Positions 25,471-34,406 of a DNA stretch of 64,000 nt are shown here, in pieces (positions within the stretch are counted from its first letter, which is position 1; the number at the start of each line of letters is the position of its first letter). The translations under genes and the position numbers were made by a program. The notes beneath the pieces were generated by a model that was given only the letters and a program-made list of their open reading frames with translations, was not told the DNA's origin and ran no database searches. Source of the DNA: Pseudomonas sp. PSKL.D1 (GTDB taxonomy: Bacteria; Pseudomonadota; Gammaproteobacteria; Pseudomonadales; Pseudomonadaceae); assembly GCF_028898945.1 (NCBI RefSeq), contig NZ_CP118607.1:3582001-3646000 (forward strand). Reading direction: 5' to 3'.

Positions 25471-26778
25471 TCAGGGGTTCAGGGGCTTGAGCGCATGCTT
25501 GCCGACAGGCTCTCCCCGGCCCGCCTCAGCCTGCTGCCGCAGGTTCTGCAGCACAAGCCGACGGGCCTCGGCCGAAGGCGGTTGCGCCCGCCCGGCAGCG
25601 TAAAAAGCCTGCAAAAAGGCTAGCAAAGCGCCCTCGCTTTGCCCGCCTTGGGGATACTCACTTGACGACAACGTGTGCTGGCCAGTGGCCCGTCGCCGCC
25701 ACAGGTACAGGGCGTCCAGCCGTGCCGGTTCGCCGGCACACTGGCGCCGTGCCAGGCGCCAGGCGTAGCCGAGCGAGTCGAGCCAGGCCTGATGCCGGCT
25801 GGCTCGCCAGCGCAGAAGCCACTGCCAACCCGCCACTCCCCAGGCACGCCCGGCCCAGGCCAGGCTGCCCAACAACACCAGCAGCACCAGCAGCAGGCCA
25901 TGGCTGGCGATGCTGACCTGCGCGCCCTGGCCCAACGCGCGCAAGTCTTCGCTCAGGGAAAACGGCGCCTGATAGGTGCCCTTCCCAGCTTCAATATCGA
26001 TGGCCGGGACCGAAGTGCTACGGGACTGGCCTGTGGCCGCGTCCCACCACTGCACCTCGATGGCAGGCAGTTGATAGCGCCCTGCCGCGCTGGCCACATA
26101 GGTGACGCTGTCCTCGCGCTGCCCACCCAGCGTGCCGCCGCGCCCGTCGCTGAGCGGGGTCACGCTGGGGGTCAGGACGTAGCGCTTGAGGCCTTTCACC
26201 TCGGCGAAAGTTGGCGGCGGGATGAGCATGGCCTGGCCACCCCGTGCCACGATGTGCAGCCGCCGGGTGATGCTGTCGCCCGCGCGCAAGGGCGTGTGCG
26301 AGTGTTCCAGCGCCTGTGTGACCTCCACCGCCTGGGCCACCAGCCGTTGCTCGCCGCCTGCACCGGCCTGCCCGGTAACACTGAACGACAAGGGCGTGCT
26401 TTGTACCGTCTGTGCGGCGGTGGCCTGGCCGGGGAACACGCGGAACGTGAGCGCCGGGATGCTGAACGCCTGCGCCGCGCTCGGCGTGATCTGGTAGGTG
26501 AAACGCAAGCCAAAAAACGCCTTGCCATCGAGGCGCTGGTTCAGGTGCTGGGCCTCGCCACCGGGCGGGCTGACCACGGCACCGGGCAGTTGCAGCACCG
26601 GCAGCTCGGGCGGTGCGGTGAACCAGGTGTCGACCAGCAAGTCCACCTCAAGGTTTACGGTGGCGCCGGCCATGATGGCGGTGTCCGGCACCAGGCGCGC
26701 CTGCACCCGTACCTCGGGCTCGGCGGCATGGGCAAGGCTCGCCAGGCAACACAGCAAAAAACAGGCGAAACGGCTCAT
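25471..26778 (-). CDS. BatD-like membrane protein
   Basis: A 435-residue protein. The signal peptide (MSRFACFLLCCLASLAHA) is followed by Ig-like periplasmic domains (EVRVQARLVPDTAIMAGATVNLEVDLLVD; LRFTYQITPSAAQAFSIPALTF), a membrane helix near residue 325 (LLLVLLVLLGSLAWAG) and a cytoplasmic tail. This is the BatD/oxygen-tolerance architecture. The start is set at 26778, where ATG overlaps the stop of the preceding VWA-TPR gene (ATGA), as elsewhere in the operon. Bat proteins work with MoxR ATPases in envelope maturation or stress tolerance. The mechanism is not known. Confidence 0.85.
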   Translation of the reverse strand: MSRFACFLLCCLASLAHAAEPEVRVQARLVPDTAIMAGATVNLEVDLLVDTWFTAPPELPVLQLPGAVVSPPGGEAQHLNQRLDGKAFFGLRFTYQITPSAAQAFSIPALTFRVFPGQATAAQTVQSTPLSFSVTGQAGAGGEQRLVAQAVEVTQALEHSHTPLRAGDSITRRLHIVARGGQAMLIPPPTFAEVKGLKRYVLTPSVTPLSDGRGGTLGGQREDSVTYVASAAGRYQLPAIEVQWWDAATGQSRSTSVPAIDIEAGKGTYQAPFSLSEDLRALGQGAQVSIASHGLLLVLLVLLGSLAWAGRAWGVAGWQWLLRWRASRHQAWLDSLGYAWRLARRQCAGEPARLDALYLWRRRATGQHTLSSSEYPQGGQSEGALLAFLQAFYAAGRAQPPSAEARRLVLQNLRQQAEAGRGEPVGKHALKPLNP

Positions 26779-28364
26779 GGCGCCTCCTGGCGTGCGGCAT
26801 CCTGTAGCGCGAACTTGCGCTTGAGAAACTGTGCGGGCGAAGTCGTGAGGTTGTTCAACCACAGCTGGTCGGACGCAGCCTGGGGCGTCTTCTGCTGTTG
26901 TTGCTTGCCGCCCGCTGCCGGGGTTTGGTCTTCCACCACCTTGTCGGCTTTTTCATCAGGCGTGCCTTGGTCTTGCTGGTCCTGGTAGTCCTTGAGCAGC
27001 GCCTGGGCCAGGGCCAGGTTGGCCTTGGCTTCGGCAAAGTCAGGCTGCAACCGCAGCGCCTGTTGATAGGCCGCGATGGCCTGGGGGAATTTGAACAGAC
27101 GTACGTAGCTGTTGCCCTGATAAAACCAGGCGGGCGCGGTGTTCAGCTTGCCCAGGCTGGCCAGGGCGGCCTCAAAATCCGCCGCCTGGTACGCCGCGAC
27201 ACCCTTCCAGTAAGGGTCGTGAAACCGCGCAGCGGCCTGCGGGTAGCGGCCATGCTCGAACGCCCAGCGCCCTTGCTGGTCGGCGGTGAAAAAGGCGTCG
27301 GCCAGGGCGCCAGCGCGGGCAGGCTCGGCGCCAGTACCGAGCAGCAGCGCCAGCAACACGCCCGGCAGCCAGTTCACCCGCCAGCCGCGGCGCACACTCA
27401 GCAGCACCATCACCAGTACGGGCCAGCACAGCCAGTAACCGGCATCTTTCCATTGCACCGGGTTGGCGTCGGCACTGGCCGCCTTGAAGTGGCGCTGGGC
27501 GTGCAGTTCGACCCAGTCCAGGTCGTCGTCATCCAGGGTCAGGCTGCCCAAGGGCGCGTTGGCAGCTTTGGCCAGCCCCTTCAGGGCCTGTTGATCGAAA
27601 TCGCCCTGCACCGGGCGCCCCTGAGCATCGAGCCGGGGCATTCCCTTGGCATCTTTCAGCGGGCCGGTGGCCTGGCTACCGACTGCCAGCACCAGCACCT
27701 GCAGCGGCGTACCCGCCAGGCGCTTGCCGATGGCCTCGAACTGACTGGTGTCGGCACCATCGGTCAGCAGCACCAGCGTACCTGGGGCCTGTTCCGCGTC
27801 CAGCAACTTGAGCGCCAGTTCGATCACACCCAGCACATCCTTGCCGGGTTTGCTCATCAGGTCGGTGGCCAGGGCCTGGATGAAGGTGTCGAGCAGGTCG
27901 GGGTCTTCGGTGGCGGGCAGTACCAGGTGGACACTGCCGGCGTAGGCGATCAGGCCGCTGCGGGCGCCGCCACGGCGCATCACCAGGTCATGCAGGGTGT
28001 GCCGGGCCGCCGCCAGCCGGCTGGGCGGTACATCGTCGGCGTCCATGGACGCCGACAAGTCCAGGGCAACGATCAGCGGCGCGCGGTCATCGAGAAAATC
28101 CGGGATGTCCTGCTGCCAGGTCGGCCCGGCAGCGGCCAGGCCGCCGAGCACCAGCACCGCGCCCAGCCCGTGCACCGGGCGCAGGCCGCGGCGGGCTTGC
28201 GGGGCGATCATCAGGTGTTCGACCAGATGGAGGGCGATGATGCCCCGCATCTGGCGCCGCACGTCATGCCGGCGTGACCACAGCAGCGGCAGCAAAACGC
28301 CGGGCAGTATCAAGAGCAGCCACACAGGGCGCAGGAAGTGAAATGCCGCAAAGTCGATGCTCAT
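26775..28364 (-). CDS. VWA domain protein with C-terminal TPR (BatB/BatC-like)
   Basis: A 529-residue protein. Two N-terminal membrane helices are followed by a von Willebrand A domain with a complete MIDAS start (IVALDLSASMDADD, DxSxS) and the VLLTDGADTSQ strand. A further membrane helix comes near residue 315, and then TPR repeats (PAWFYQGNSYVRLFKFPQAIAAYQQALRLQPDFAEAKANLALAQALL). The Gln/Lys-rich C-terminal linker precedes LWLNNLTTSPAQFLKRKFALQ. It thus combines BatB and BatC functions in one chain. It overlaps both neighbours by 4 bases, indicating translational coupling. The VWA domain should bind partners in a metal-dependent manner in the periplasm or cytoplasmic face. Confidence 0.86.
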   Translation of the reverse strand: MSIDFAAFHFLRPVWLLLILPGVLLPLLWSRRHDVRRQMRGIIALHLVEHLMIAPQARRGLRPVHGLGAVLVLGGLAAAGPTWQQDIPDFLDDRAPLIVALDLSASMDADDVPPSRLAAARHTLHDLVMRRGGARSGLIAYAGSVHLVLPATEDPDLLDTFIQALATDLMSKPGKDVLGVIELALKLLDAEQAPGTLVLLTDGADTSQFEAIGKRLAGTPLQVLVLAVGSQATGPLKDAKGMPRLDAQGRPVQGDFDQQALKGLAKAANAPLGSLTLDDDDLDWVELHAQRHFKAASADANPVQWKDAGYWLCWPVLVMVLLSVRRGWRVNWLPGVLLALLLGTGAEPARAGALADAFFTADQQGRWAFEHGRYPQAAARFHDPYWKGVAAYQAADFEAALASLGKLNTAPAWFYQGNSYVRLFKFPQAIAAYQQALRLQPDFAEAKANLALAQALLKDYQDQQDQGTPDEKADKVVEDQTPAAGGKQQQQKTPQAASDQLWLNNLTTSPAQFLKRKFALQDAARQEAP

Positions 28365-29341
28365 GCGGGCGCCCCCGCGAACCGTGCCCGCAGCATGGCC
28401 AGCAGTTGCCCGGCCAGCAGCAACGCCACTGCCGCACCCAGTGGCCACACAAACAAGTCACGCTTGGGCTGGTGGCTGAAGGTCTTGACCTTGTGCGGGG
28501 TCAGGCGGTCGAGGGTGGCATACACCTGCTGCAACGCCTGGCGGTCGTCGGCGCGGAAAAACTGCCCGCCGGTGGTGCGGGCAATCGCCTGCAGGGTGGC
28601 CAGGTCGACCTTGGCATCGCCGGTGGCCTGCGGGTCGCCGATGCCAATGGTATGTACCACGATGCCGCTGGCCTGAGCCAGGTGTGCGGCAAGGTCGGGG
28701 GTGATGGCGCTGCTGGTGTCGTTGCCATCGGTCAGCAGAATCAGCACCTTTTCCTGTTCGTGGGTGTTTTCCAGGGCTTTGATGGTCAGCCCGATGGCAT
28801 CACCCAGGGCCGTGTTGGGCCCGGCCATGCCGATGCCGACTTCATCGAGCAGCAGCAACAGGCTGGCGTGGTCGAGGGTCAATGGCGCCTGCGGGTAGGC
28901 ACCGGTGCCGAACACGATCAGGCCGATGCGGTCGCCCTTGCGCTGGGCGATAAAGTTGCGCACCACCGATTTCACGGCGCTCAGGCGGTCGGTTTTTTCG
29001 CCGTTGGCGCTGGTGTAGTCGGTGGCTTCCATGGATTGGGAAATGTCGACGGCCAGCATCAGGTCGCGGATCGGTTGTTCACGCTGGATCGGTTTTTCCA
29101 CCAGCACAGGCCGGGCGCAGGCAGCCACCAGCAAGCACCAGGCCAGTATGTTCAACGCCAGTTGCGCGCGCCCGCCGCTGGCACTGGCGTGCCCCGGTTG
29201 CTTGCCGATGGCCCGGCTCATGGCCGAAAAGAATGGCACCCGCAACGCACTGCGGCCTTCGTGGTATTCGCTTGAAAAGCGATAGGCTAGCCACGCCAGG
29301 GGCAACAGCAAGAACACCCAGGGGTAGTCAAACTGCCACAT
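28361..29341 (-). CDS. VWA domain membrane protein (BatA-like)
   Basis: A 326-residue protein starting MWQFDYPWVFLLLPLAWLAYRF. It has two N-terminal membrane segments, a VWA domain with MIDAS residues DISQS (in LMLAVDISQSMEATDY) and the strand LILLTDGNDTSSA, and a C-terminal membrane helix (FVWPLGAAVALLLAGQLLAML). This is the typical BatA layout. It overlaps the DUF4381 gene by 14 bases and the next VWA gene by 4. The two VWA proteins probably form a membrane complex acted on by the MoxR ATPase. Confidence 0.88.
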   Translation of the reverse strand: MWQFDYPWVFLLLPLAWLAYRFSSEYHEGRSALRVPFFSAMSRAIGKQPGHASASGGRAQLALNILAWCLLVAACARPVLVEKPIQREQPIRDLMLAVDISQSMEATDYTSANGEKTDRLSAVKSVVRNFIAQRKGDRIGLIVFGTGAYPQAPLTLDHASLLLLLDEVGIGMAGPNTALGDAIGLTIKALENTHEQEKVLILLTDGNDTSSAITPDLAAHLAQASGIVVHTIGIGDPQATGDAKVDLATLQAIARTTGGQFFRADDRQALQQVYATLDRLTPHKVKTFSHQPKRDLFVWPLGAAVALLLAGQLLAMLRARFAGAPA

Positions 29342-29825
29342 GGTGCCCCTCGATCCAGCCACGGCTGGTCATGAACAGCGTGCTCACCTGCTGTGCATCC
29401 AACGTGCGCAAAGCGGTGTCGGGGGCGTAAGCCAGCAGGTGCAAGGTGTCGGTAAAGCCAGCGGGCAACGGCTGGGGTGCCCGCTGCTCAAGAAAGGTTT
29501 GCCACTGCGCGCCGCCCAGGCTGGCGACGGGCGGCGCGCCAGGCATCGACAGCGCCACACGCTTGAGCAGCTCGGGCAGCCCGCGCAGCGCAATAAGGCG
29601 TTGATCACCTTCGCTGCTGGCCATGGCATCCAACCGGGCCAATGCCTCACGGCGGTATCGATTACGCTGCCAATGGCGCCAACGTAGCGCGGCCCACAGG
29701 CCGAGCAGCATCAGCACCAGCACGGCAAGTACCAGCCAGGCCCAGGTGTGTGGCAGGTAGCTGAACGGCGGCATGCCCGGTGCCAGCTCGCGCAACTGGT
29801 CGATTGCCGGGGCTGCGGCGCTCAT
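29328..29825 (-). CDS. DUF4381 membrane protein
   Basis: A 165-residue single-pass membrane protein. A short N-terminal segment containing the family-typical PPFSYLPHTWAWLVLAV leads into one membrane helix. It is followed by a basic stop-transfer stretch (RWRHWQRNRYRREALARL) and a helical cytoplasmic domain. It is a regular member of moxR/DUF58/VWA operons in proteobacteria. ATGA overlap with the DUF58 gene (29822-29825) shows coupled translation. No biochemical role is established. Confidence 0.85.
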   Translation of the reverse strand: MSAAAPAIDQLRELAPGMPPFSYLPHTWAWLVLAVLVLMLLGLWAALRWRHWQRNRYRREALARLDAMASSEGDQRLIALRGLPELLKRVALSMPGAPPVASLGGAQWQTFLEQRAPQPLPAGFTDTLHLLAYAPDTALRTLDAQQVSTLFMTSRGWIEGHHVAV

Positions 29826-30772
29826 CGCGGCACCTGAGCCAGGCGCCCCAGCTCGCGGCGCAGTTGGTCGAGGCTGTCATCGCCTGTGCTTACCCGCATC
29901 AACGGCACCTGGCTGCGGCGCAGCAGGTCGGCAACGTCGCGCAGGCGCCCGGCAAGGAATTCGCCCAAGGGTTTGTTGATGCGCCGCTGGCCAACTTCCA
30001 GTTCCACCTGCGCCGAGCCCTGGGTCACGTTCAGCCGCCCCTTGTCCGGCAACTGCAGGGCAATCGGGTCGTACACCTGGATGGCGATCACATCGTTGTG
30101 CTGGCTCAACTGGCGCAGCAACGCCAAGGTGTTGGCCGTGGTGCCGGCAAAGTCGCTGATGATGCAGATCAGGTGGTCGTGGCCAGCACTGGCAACACAA
30201 CTGCGCAGCACCTTGTCCAGCTGGGCATCGTTGTCTTGGTCGGCGGCATAGGCCGACAGCCGGTGGTTGGCTTTGACCACCGCACTGCACAGCGCTTCGA
30301 CGCGCGCCCGGCTGCGCAGCGGCCCTACGTAACTCACCAGCTGGCCGTCGAACACCATCCCCCCCACCCGGTCGCCGGCATGGAAGGCCATCCAGGCACA
30401 GATCGCAGCCACCTGCGCCGCGCTGACCGACTTGAAGTAGCGTTGCGAGCCGAAGTACATGCTCATGCGCTGGTCCACCAGCACCAGGGTGGGCCGGTCG
30501 CGCTCTTCGGTGAATGTGCGCACGAACGGTTTGCCATACCGCAACGACGCACGCCAGTCGAGGTGGCGCAGGTCATCGCCGGGCAGGTAATGGCGCAATT
30601 CGTCAAAGCTCAGCCCGCGCCCGCGCAACCGCGAAGCGTGGTTGCCGGAGAGAATGCTCGAGAGCGGCTGGCGCGCCACGAAGCTCAGGCCCCGGGCACG
30701 CGCCTCCAGCGCCATCAGCTCGGCGAGTGAGGCATACACGAAGCCGTCGGGCACCACCGCGTTCACATCCAT
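29822..30772 (-). CDS. DUF58 domain protein
   Basis: A 316-residue soluble protein with the DUF58 core motif GRGLSFDELRHYLPGDDLRHLDWRASLR. A VWA-like strand follows (PTLVLVDQRMSMYFGSQ) in which the metal-site motif is degenerate (DQRMS). The later segment HLICIISDFAGTTANTLALL fits the VWA-like fold. It is encoded 11 bases after moxR, its near-universal neighbour. It is thought to be a client or partner of the MoxR ATPase; the molecular function is unknown. Confidence 0.88.
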   Translation of the reverse strand: MDVNAVVPDGFVYASLAELMALEARARGLSFVARQPLSSILSGNHASRLRGRGLSFDELRHYLPGDDLRHLDWRASLRYGKPFVRTFTEERDRPTLVLVDQRMSMYFGSQRYFKSVSAAQVAAICAWMAFHAGDRVGGMVFDGQLVSYVGPLRSRARVEALCSAVVKANHRLSAYAADQDNDAQLDKVLRSCVASAGHDHLICIISDFAGTTANTLALLRQLSQHNDVIAIQVYDPIALQLPDKGRLNVTQGSAQVELEVGQRRINKPLGEFLAGRLRDVADLLRRSQVPLMRVSTGDDSLDQLRRELGRLAQVPR

Positions 30773-30783
30773 GGGCCTGTCCG

Positions 30784-31758
30784 TCAGGTGGGAATGGCAA
30801 CCTTGTCCAGCAACCGGTCGATGACCTGGTCGGCCGCCACGCCATCGGTGATCGCATCGTAGGAGAGCTGCAGGCGATGGCGCAGCACGGGGTGCACCAC
30901 GGCGCGCACATTGTCGGGTGACACGAAATCCTGGCCTTGCAGCCAGGCGTGGGCGCGTGACACCCGGTCCAGGCTGATGCCGCCGCGCGGGCTGGCACCG
31001 ATGCGGATCCAGCGCGCCAAATCAGGGTCATGCTCGCCGGGGTGGCGGGTGGCGTTGATCAGGTCGATCAGGTAGCGGTCAATGGCTTGGGACACATGCA
31101 CCTGCGCCACTTCGCGGCGGGCGTCGAAAATCACCTGCTGGGCCAGGCGCGCCGGTTGTGCGGCCACCTCGTGGCTGGCCTGGTCCTCTTCACGTACCAG
31201 GCGTAGCACCTGGGTTTCGTCTTCAGGCCTTGGGTAATCGAGTTGCAGCTTCATCAGGAAACGGTCCATCTGCGCTTCGGGCAGTGGGTAGGTGCCTTCC
31301 TGTTCGATCGGGTTCTGGGTGGCCAGCACCATGAACAGCTTGTCCATGGGGTAGCTTTGCCCGGCCACGGTAATCTGGCGCTCTTCCATGGCTTCGAGCA
31401 AGGCCGCCTGGACCTTGGCCGGGGCGCGGTTGATTTCGTCGGCGAGGATAACATTGCCGAACAGCGGGCCGGGTTGAAAGCTGATTTTGTTGCCTTCGGC
31501 CGTCTGCTGCAGGATCTCGCCGCCGGTGATGTCCGAGGGCAGCAAGTCCGGGGTGAACTGGATGCGCCGCATTTGCGCCTCCAGGTGCGTGGCCAAGGCC
31601 TTGACCGTGCGGGTTTTGGCCAGGCCTGGCAGGCTTTCGAGCAGCACATGGCCATTGGCGAGCAGGCCCAGCAGGACATGGCGGATGGTTTCGGCCTGGC
31701 CCAGGACTTTTTCGGCGACCGAGGCTTCCAGGGCCTGGACGTGTTCGCGGGTGGTCAC
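30784..31758 (-). CDS. moxR: MoxR-type AAA+ ATPase
   Basis: A 324-residue AAA+ ATPase of the MoxR class. The Walker A variant is ESLPGLAKT (Lys48, Thr49, counting from the GTG), Walker B is VILADEINRA (Asp107, Glu108), and sensor 1 is MVLATQNPIEQEGTYPLPEAQ. A GTG start at 31758 is chosen because AAGGA stands 8 bases upstream; the TTG at 31821 would add 21 proline-rich residues not typical of the family. It is the first gene of the minus-strand moxR-DUF58-DUF4381-VWA-VWA-batD operon. MoxR ATPases act as chaperones that load metals or remodel VWA-domain partners. Confidence 0.9.
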   Translation of the reverse strand: MTTREHVQALEASVAEKVLGQAETIRHVLLGLLANGHVLLESLPGLAKTRTVKALATHLEAQMRRIQFTPDLLPSDITGGEILQQTAEGNKISFQPGPLFGNVILADEINRAPAKVQAALLEAMEERQITVAGQSYPMDKLFMVLATQNPIEQEGTYPLPEAQMDRFLMKLQLDYPRPEDETQVLRLVREEDQASHEVAAQPARLAQQVIFDARREVAQVHVSQAIDRYLIDLINATRHPGEHDPDLARWIRIGASPRGGISLDRVSRAHAWLQGQDFVSPDNVRAVVHPVLRHRLQLSYDAITDGVAADQVIDRLLDKVAIPT

Positions 31759-31878
31759 GGGTGCGGTCCTTGGAGTGGGTTGGCGGTCTGGTAAATCTAG
31801 CCGGGTGGGGGGTGGGTGCAATGGGGTGTCGTGAAGAGAGAATGGTGGGTGTTCGCGTTGAGGTGTTTGTCGCCTATT

Positions 31879-31990
31879 AGATCGAGCGCCGCCTTGCGGC
31901 GCATCGCGGATAAATCCGCTCCTACAGGGATTGCAGAACGCCTGTAGGAGCGAATTTATTCGCGATGCGCCGCAGGGCGGCGCTCGATCT
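31879..31990. repeat. REP element pair (inverted)
   Basis: AGATCGAGCGCCGCC...CTCCTACAGG (31879-31928) and CTGTAGGAGCGAATTTATTC...GCGCTCGATCT (31941-31990) form a nearly perfect long palindrome. It sits between the moxR promoter region and the 3' end of the cytochrome gene. Confidence 0.88.
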
Positions 31991-34269
31991 CACCGCCAAT
32001 ACGGCTCGATCGCCTGTAGCCGCGGATCATCCGGCGCCACCTCACGCATCCGCTGCACATAAGGCAACGCCTGGTCCCGCTCCCCCTCCAGGGCATGCAG
32101 GTAGATCAGCGTGTACAGCAAATCGGCATTCTCCGGCGCTTGCTCCAGCCCACTGCGCAAAGCCGCGAGCGCTTCATCCCGGCGGTTCATGCGTGACAGC
32201 AGCAACCCTTGGTTGTAGCGAATCCGCGAATTGCCGGGCAACGCCACGGCGGCCTGCTCCATCCAGCCCACCGCCTCGTCCGGCTTGCTGCGTTCCACCA
32301 GCAGCAACGCCAGCATGTAGGCCAGGTTGCCATGGTCGGCTTCGGGCATCTTCTCCAGTGCCACGCCGTCACGCAGCAAGCGTTCGGCATCGTCAAAGTG
32401 CTGGGCGCTGCTGGCCAGCGTCACCAGGTTGACCCGGGCGGGCACAAAATACGGGTCCATCTTCAAAGCCTGGCGATACTCCGCCATCGCCTGCTCGTCG
32501 CGCCCCTGGCGTTGCAGCAGCACGGCCAGGTTGAGCCGCCCGCCGGGCAGGTCGGCATTGCTGCGCAGGCGCTGTTCGTACTCGGCAAGCAGCGGCGCAA
32601 ACGTGGTCGGCAACTGCGCTGGCGGTACATCGGCCAACGCCCGCACAGCCTCGTCACGCACTGCCCGGGTGGGGTCTTCAAGCAACGGCAGCAGCGGTTG
32701 CAGGCGCTGCTCGGCCGGCAGGCTGGTAAAGCCGCCTACCGCATAGGCGCGCACCACGGCGTCCTTGTCCTGCAAGGCCCAGCGCAGGTTGCTGGTGGCA
32801 GCGGGGCCGATGTCCGCCAACTGGTCGGCGGCCGTGGCGCGGACAATCGCCGGGTTGCTCTTGTCGGCCAGCACATAGCCCAAACGGCTCAAGGTGGTGG
32901 ACGGGTCTTCGCGCACGGCATGGAAGGCCTGCCCGTAATGGGCCGGGCGCTTGGGGTTGGCAAACCAGCTGTCGATGGCACTGGCGGCCCAGGCCGGCTT
33001 CTGGCCCTGGTGGCAGGTGGTGCAGGCGTCGGGGCCGGTGTCGGCAAGGTCGGGCCGCGGGATGCGGATGCTGTGGTCGCGCCGGGGGTCGACCACCATG
33101 TAGTTCTTGGTTGGCATGTGGCAGTTCACGCACTGTGCACCGGGCGAGCCGGCCGTGTGGTGATGATGCGCCGGGCTGTCGTAGTCCTTGGCTTGCAGGC
33201 CGGCGAAGCGAGCGGTGTTGGGCTGGGTGTTGTGGCATTGCACACACAGGCCGTTGCCTTCGATGCGAACCTTGGTGGTGTGCGGGTTGTGGCAGTCGGT
33301 GCAGGCAACCCCGGCCGCGTACATCTTGCTTTGGCTGAACGAGCCGAACTCGTATACCTCACCGTCGATCTGGCCGGCGTCATGGTACAGGCCGGTACGC
33401 AGCGTGGCCGGCAAGCTCTGGTCCAGCTGAGGGTGGCCCGGCAGCTGGCCGGTGCCCAGGCCTTGGCGGCGGCTGTGGCAATAGGCGCACTGCTCGACCT
33501 GGCCCTTGCTGCCCAACGCTTTGAAGTCCACGGCCAAACCTTGCGCCGGCGAGGCGCCAGGGTGCTCCTTGGCCCAGTCGACGTGGGCCTGGCCTGGCCC
33601 GTGGCAGCCTTGGCAACCGACATTCTGCTCCTGCCAGGTGCTGGCGAAGCTGTCTTTTTTGTCGTCATAGTTTTTGGCCAGCGCGGTGGAATGGCAGTCG
33701 GCGCACATGGCGTTCCAGTTCTGATAGCGGCCGGTCCAGTGCAAGGCGTCGCCAGGGGCGAAGCGCTGCCCCGGGTACAGCGAGAACCAGCGCTGCCCGC
33801 CTTGTGCGGCCGGGCGGCTGTCCCAGGCCACGGTCAGCGCCTGCAGGCGCCCGCGCGACAACGCCACCAGGTACTGCTGCAACGGCTCGAAGCCGAAGGT
33901 GTAGAGCACGCGAAAGTCGGCAGGCTTGCCATCTTCACCCTCGATGTTGACGTAATAGCCGTCGCCCTTGCGAAAGAAACGGGCCTTGACCCCGGCCTCG
34001 TCGAATTGCGCATTGTCGAAATTGCCAAGCACGTTGGCTGCCGTGGGCTCACGCAGTGCCCAGGCATGATCGGAATGCTGCCATTGGCTGGCCTGCTGGG
34101 CATGGCAACCCAGGCAACTGCCGGCATCGGCATAACCCTCGCGTTCGCTGGCCTGACGTGGCAGTTGGCCCTCGGCAATTGCCAGCGCTGGGCTAACCAG
34201 CACCAAGCCCAGCAGGCAGGTGCGCATCAGTGCCAATACCCACACCCTTGCCCGCGCAACCTGCACCAT
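31990..34269 (-). CDS. octaheme cytochrome c with HEAT-like and TPR repeats
   Basis: A protein of about 759 residues with an N-terminal export signal (RTCLLGLVLVSPALAIA). It has eight CxxCH heme-binding motifs: CLGCH, CADCH, CQGCH, CAYCH, CTDCH, CVQCH, CVNCH and CTTCH. These are followed by HEAT-like repeats (about residues 470-560) and then at least four TPRs (ARVNLVTLASSAQHFDDAERLL, IRYNQGLLLSRMNRRDEALAAL). It should be a periplasmic multiheme electron carrier or reductase with a protein-docking C-terminus. Starts at 34269 (MVQVARAR) or 34227 (MRTCLLGL) are both possible; the first is listed. It is divergent from the adhesin-export operon. Its substrate and partner are unknown. Confidence 0.86.
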   Translation of the reverse strand: MVQVARARVWVLALMRTCLLGLVLVSPALAIAEGQLPRQASEREGYADAGSCLGCHAQQASQWQHSDHAWALREPTAANVLGNFDNAQFDEAGVKARFFRKGDGYYVNIEGEDGKPADFRVLYTFGFEPLQQYLVALSRGRLQALTVAWDSRPAAQGGQRWFSLYPGQRFAPGDALHWTGRYQNWNAMCADCHSTALAKNYDDKKDSFASTWQEQNVGCQGCHGPGQAHVDWAKEHPGASPAQGLAVDFKALGSKGQVEQCAYCHSRRQGLGTGQLPGHPQLDQSLPATLRTGLYHDAGQIDGEVYEFGSFSQSKMYAAGVACTDCHNPHTTKVRIEGNGLCVQCHNTQPNTARFAGLQAKDYDSPAHHHHTAGSPGAQCVNCHMPTKNYMVVDPRRDHSIRIPRPDLADTGPDACTTCHQGQKPAWAASAIDSWFANPKRPAHYGQAFHAVREDPSTTLSRLGYVLADKSNPAIVRATAADQLADIGPAATSNLRWALQDKDAVVRAYAVGGFTSLPAEQRLQPLLPLLEDPTRAVRDEAVRALADVPPAQLPTTFAPLLAEYEQRLRSNADLPGGRLNLAVLLQRQGRDEQAMAEYRQALKMDPYFVPARVNLVTLASSAQHFDDAERLLRDGVALEKMPEADHGNLAYMLALLLVERSKPDEAVGWMEQAAVALPGNSRIRYNQGLLLSRMNRRDEALAALRSGLEQAPENADLLYTLIYLHALEGERDQALPYVQRMREVAPDDPRLQAIEPYWR

Positions 34270-34406
34270 CGCATCGCTCCAGCGTCGGCCCCCGGTGCAG
34301 CGTAGTACACGCCGCGCGGGCTGCACGCAGTTGGGCAAAGCCGCGAAATCCTTCCTAACATGAATGCGTTGCAGCGTTTATGAAGCCTCTCAACAAGGAA
34401 CCGAGA

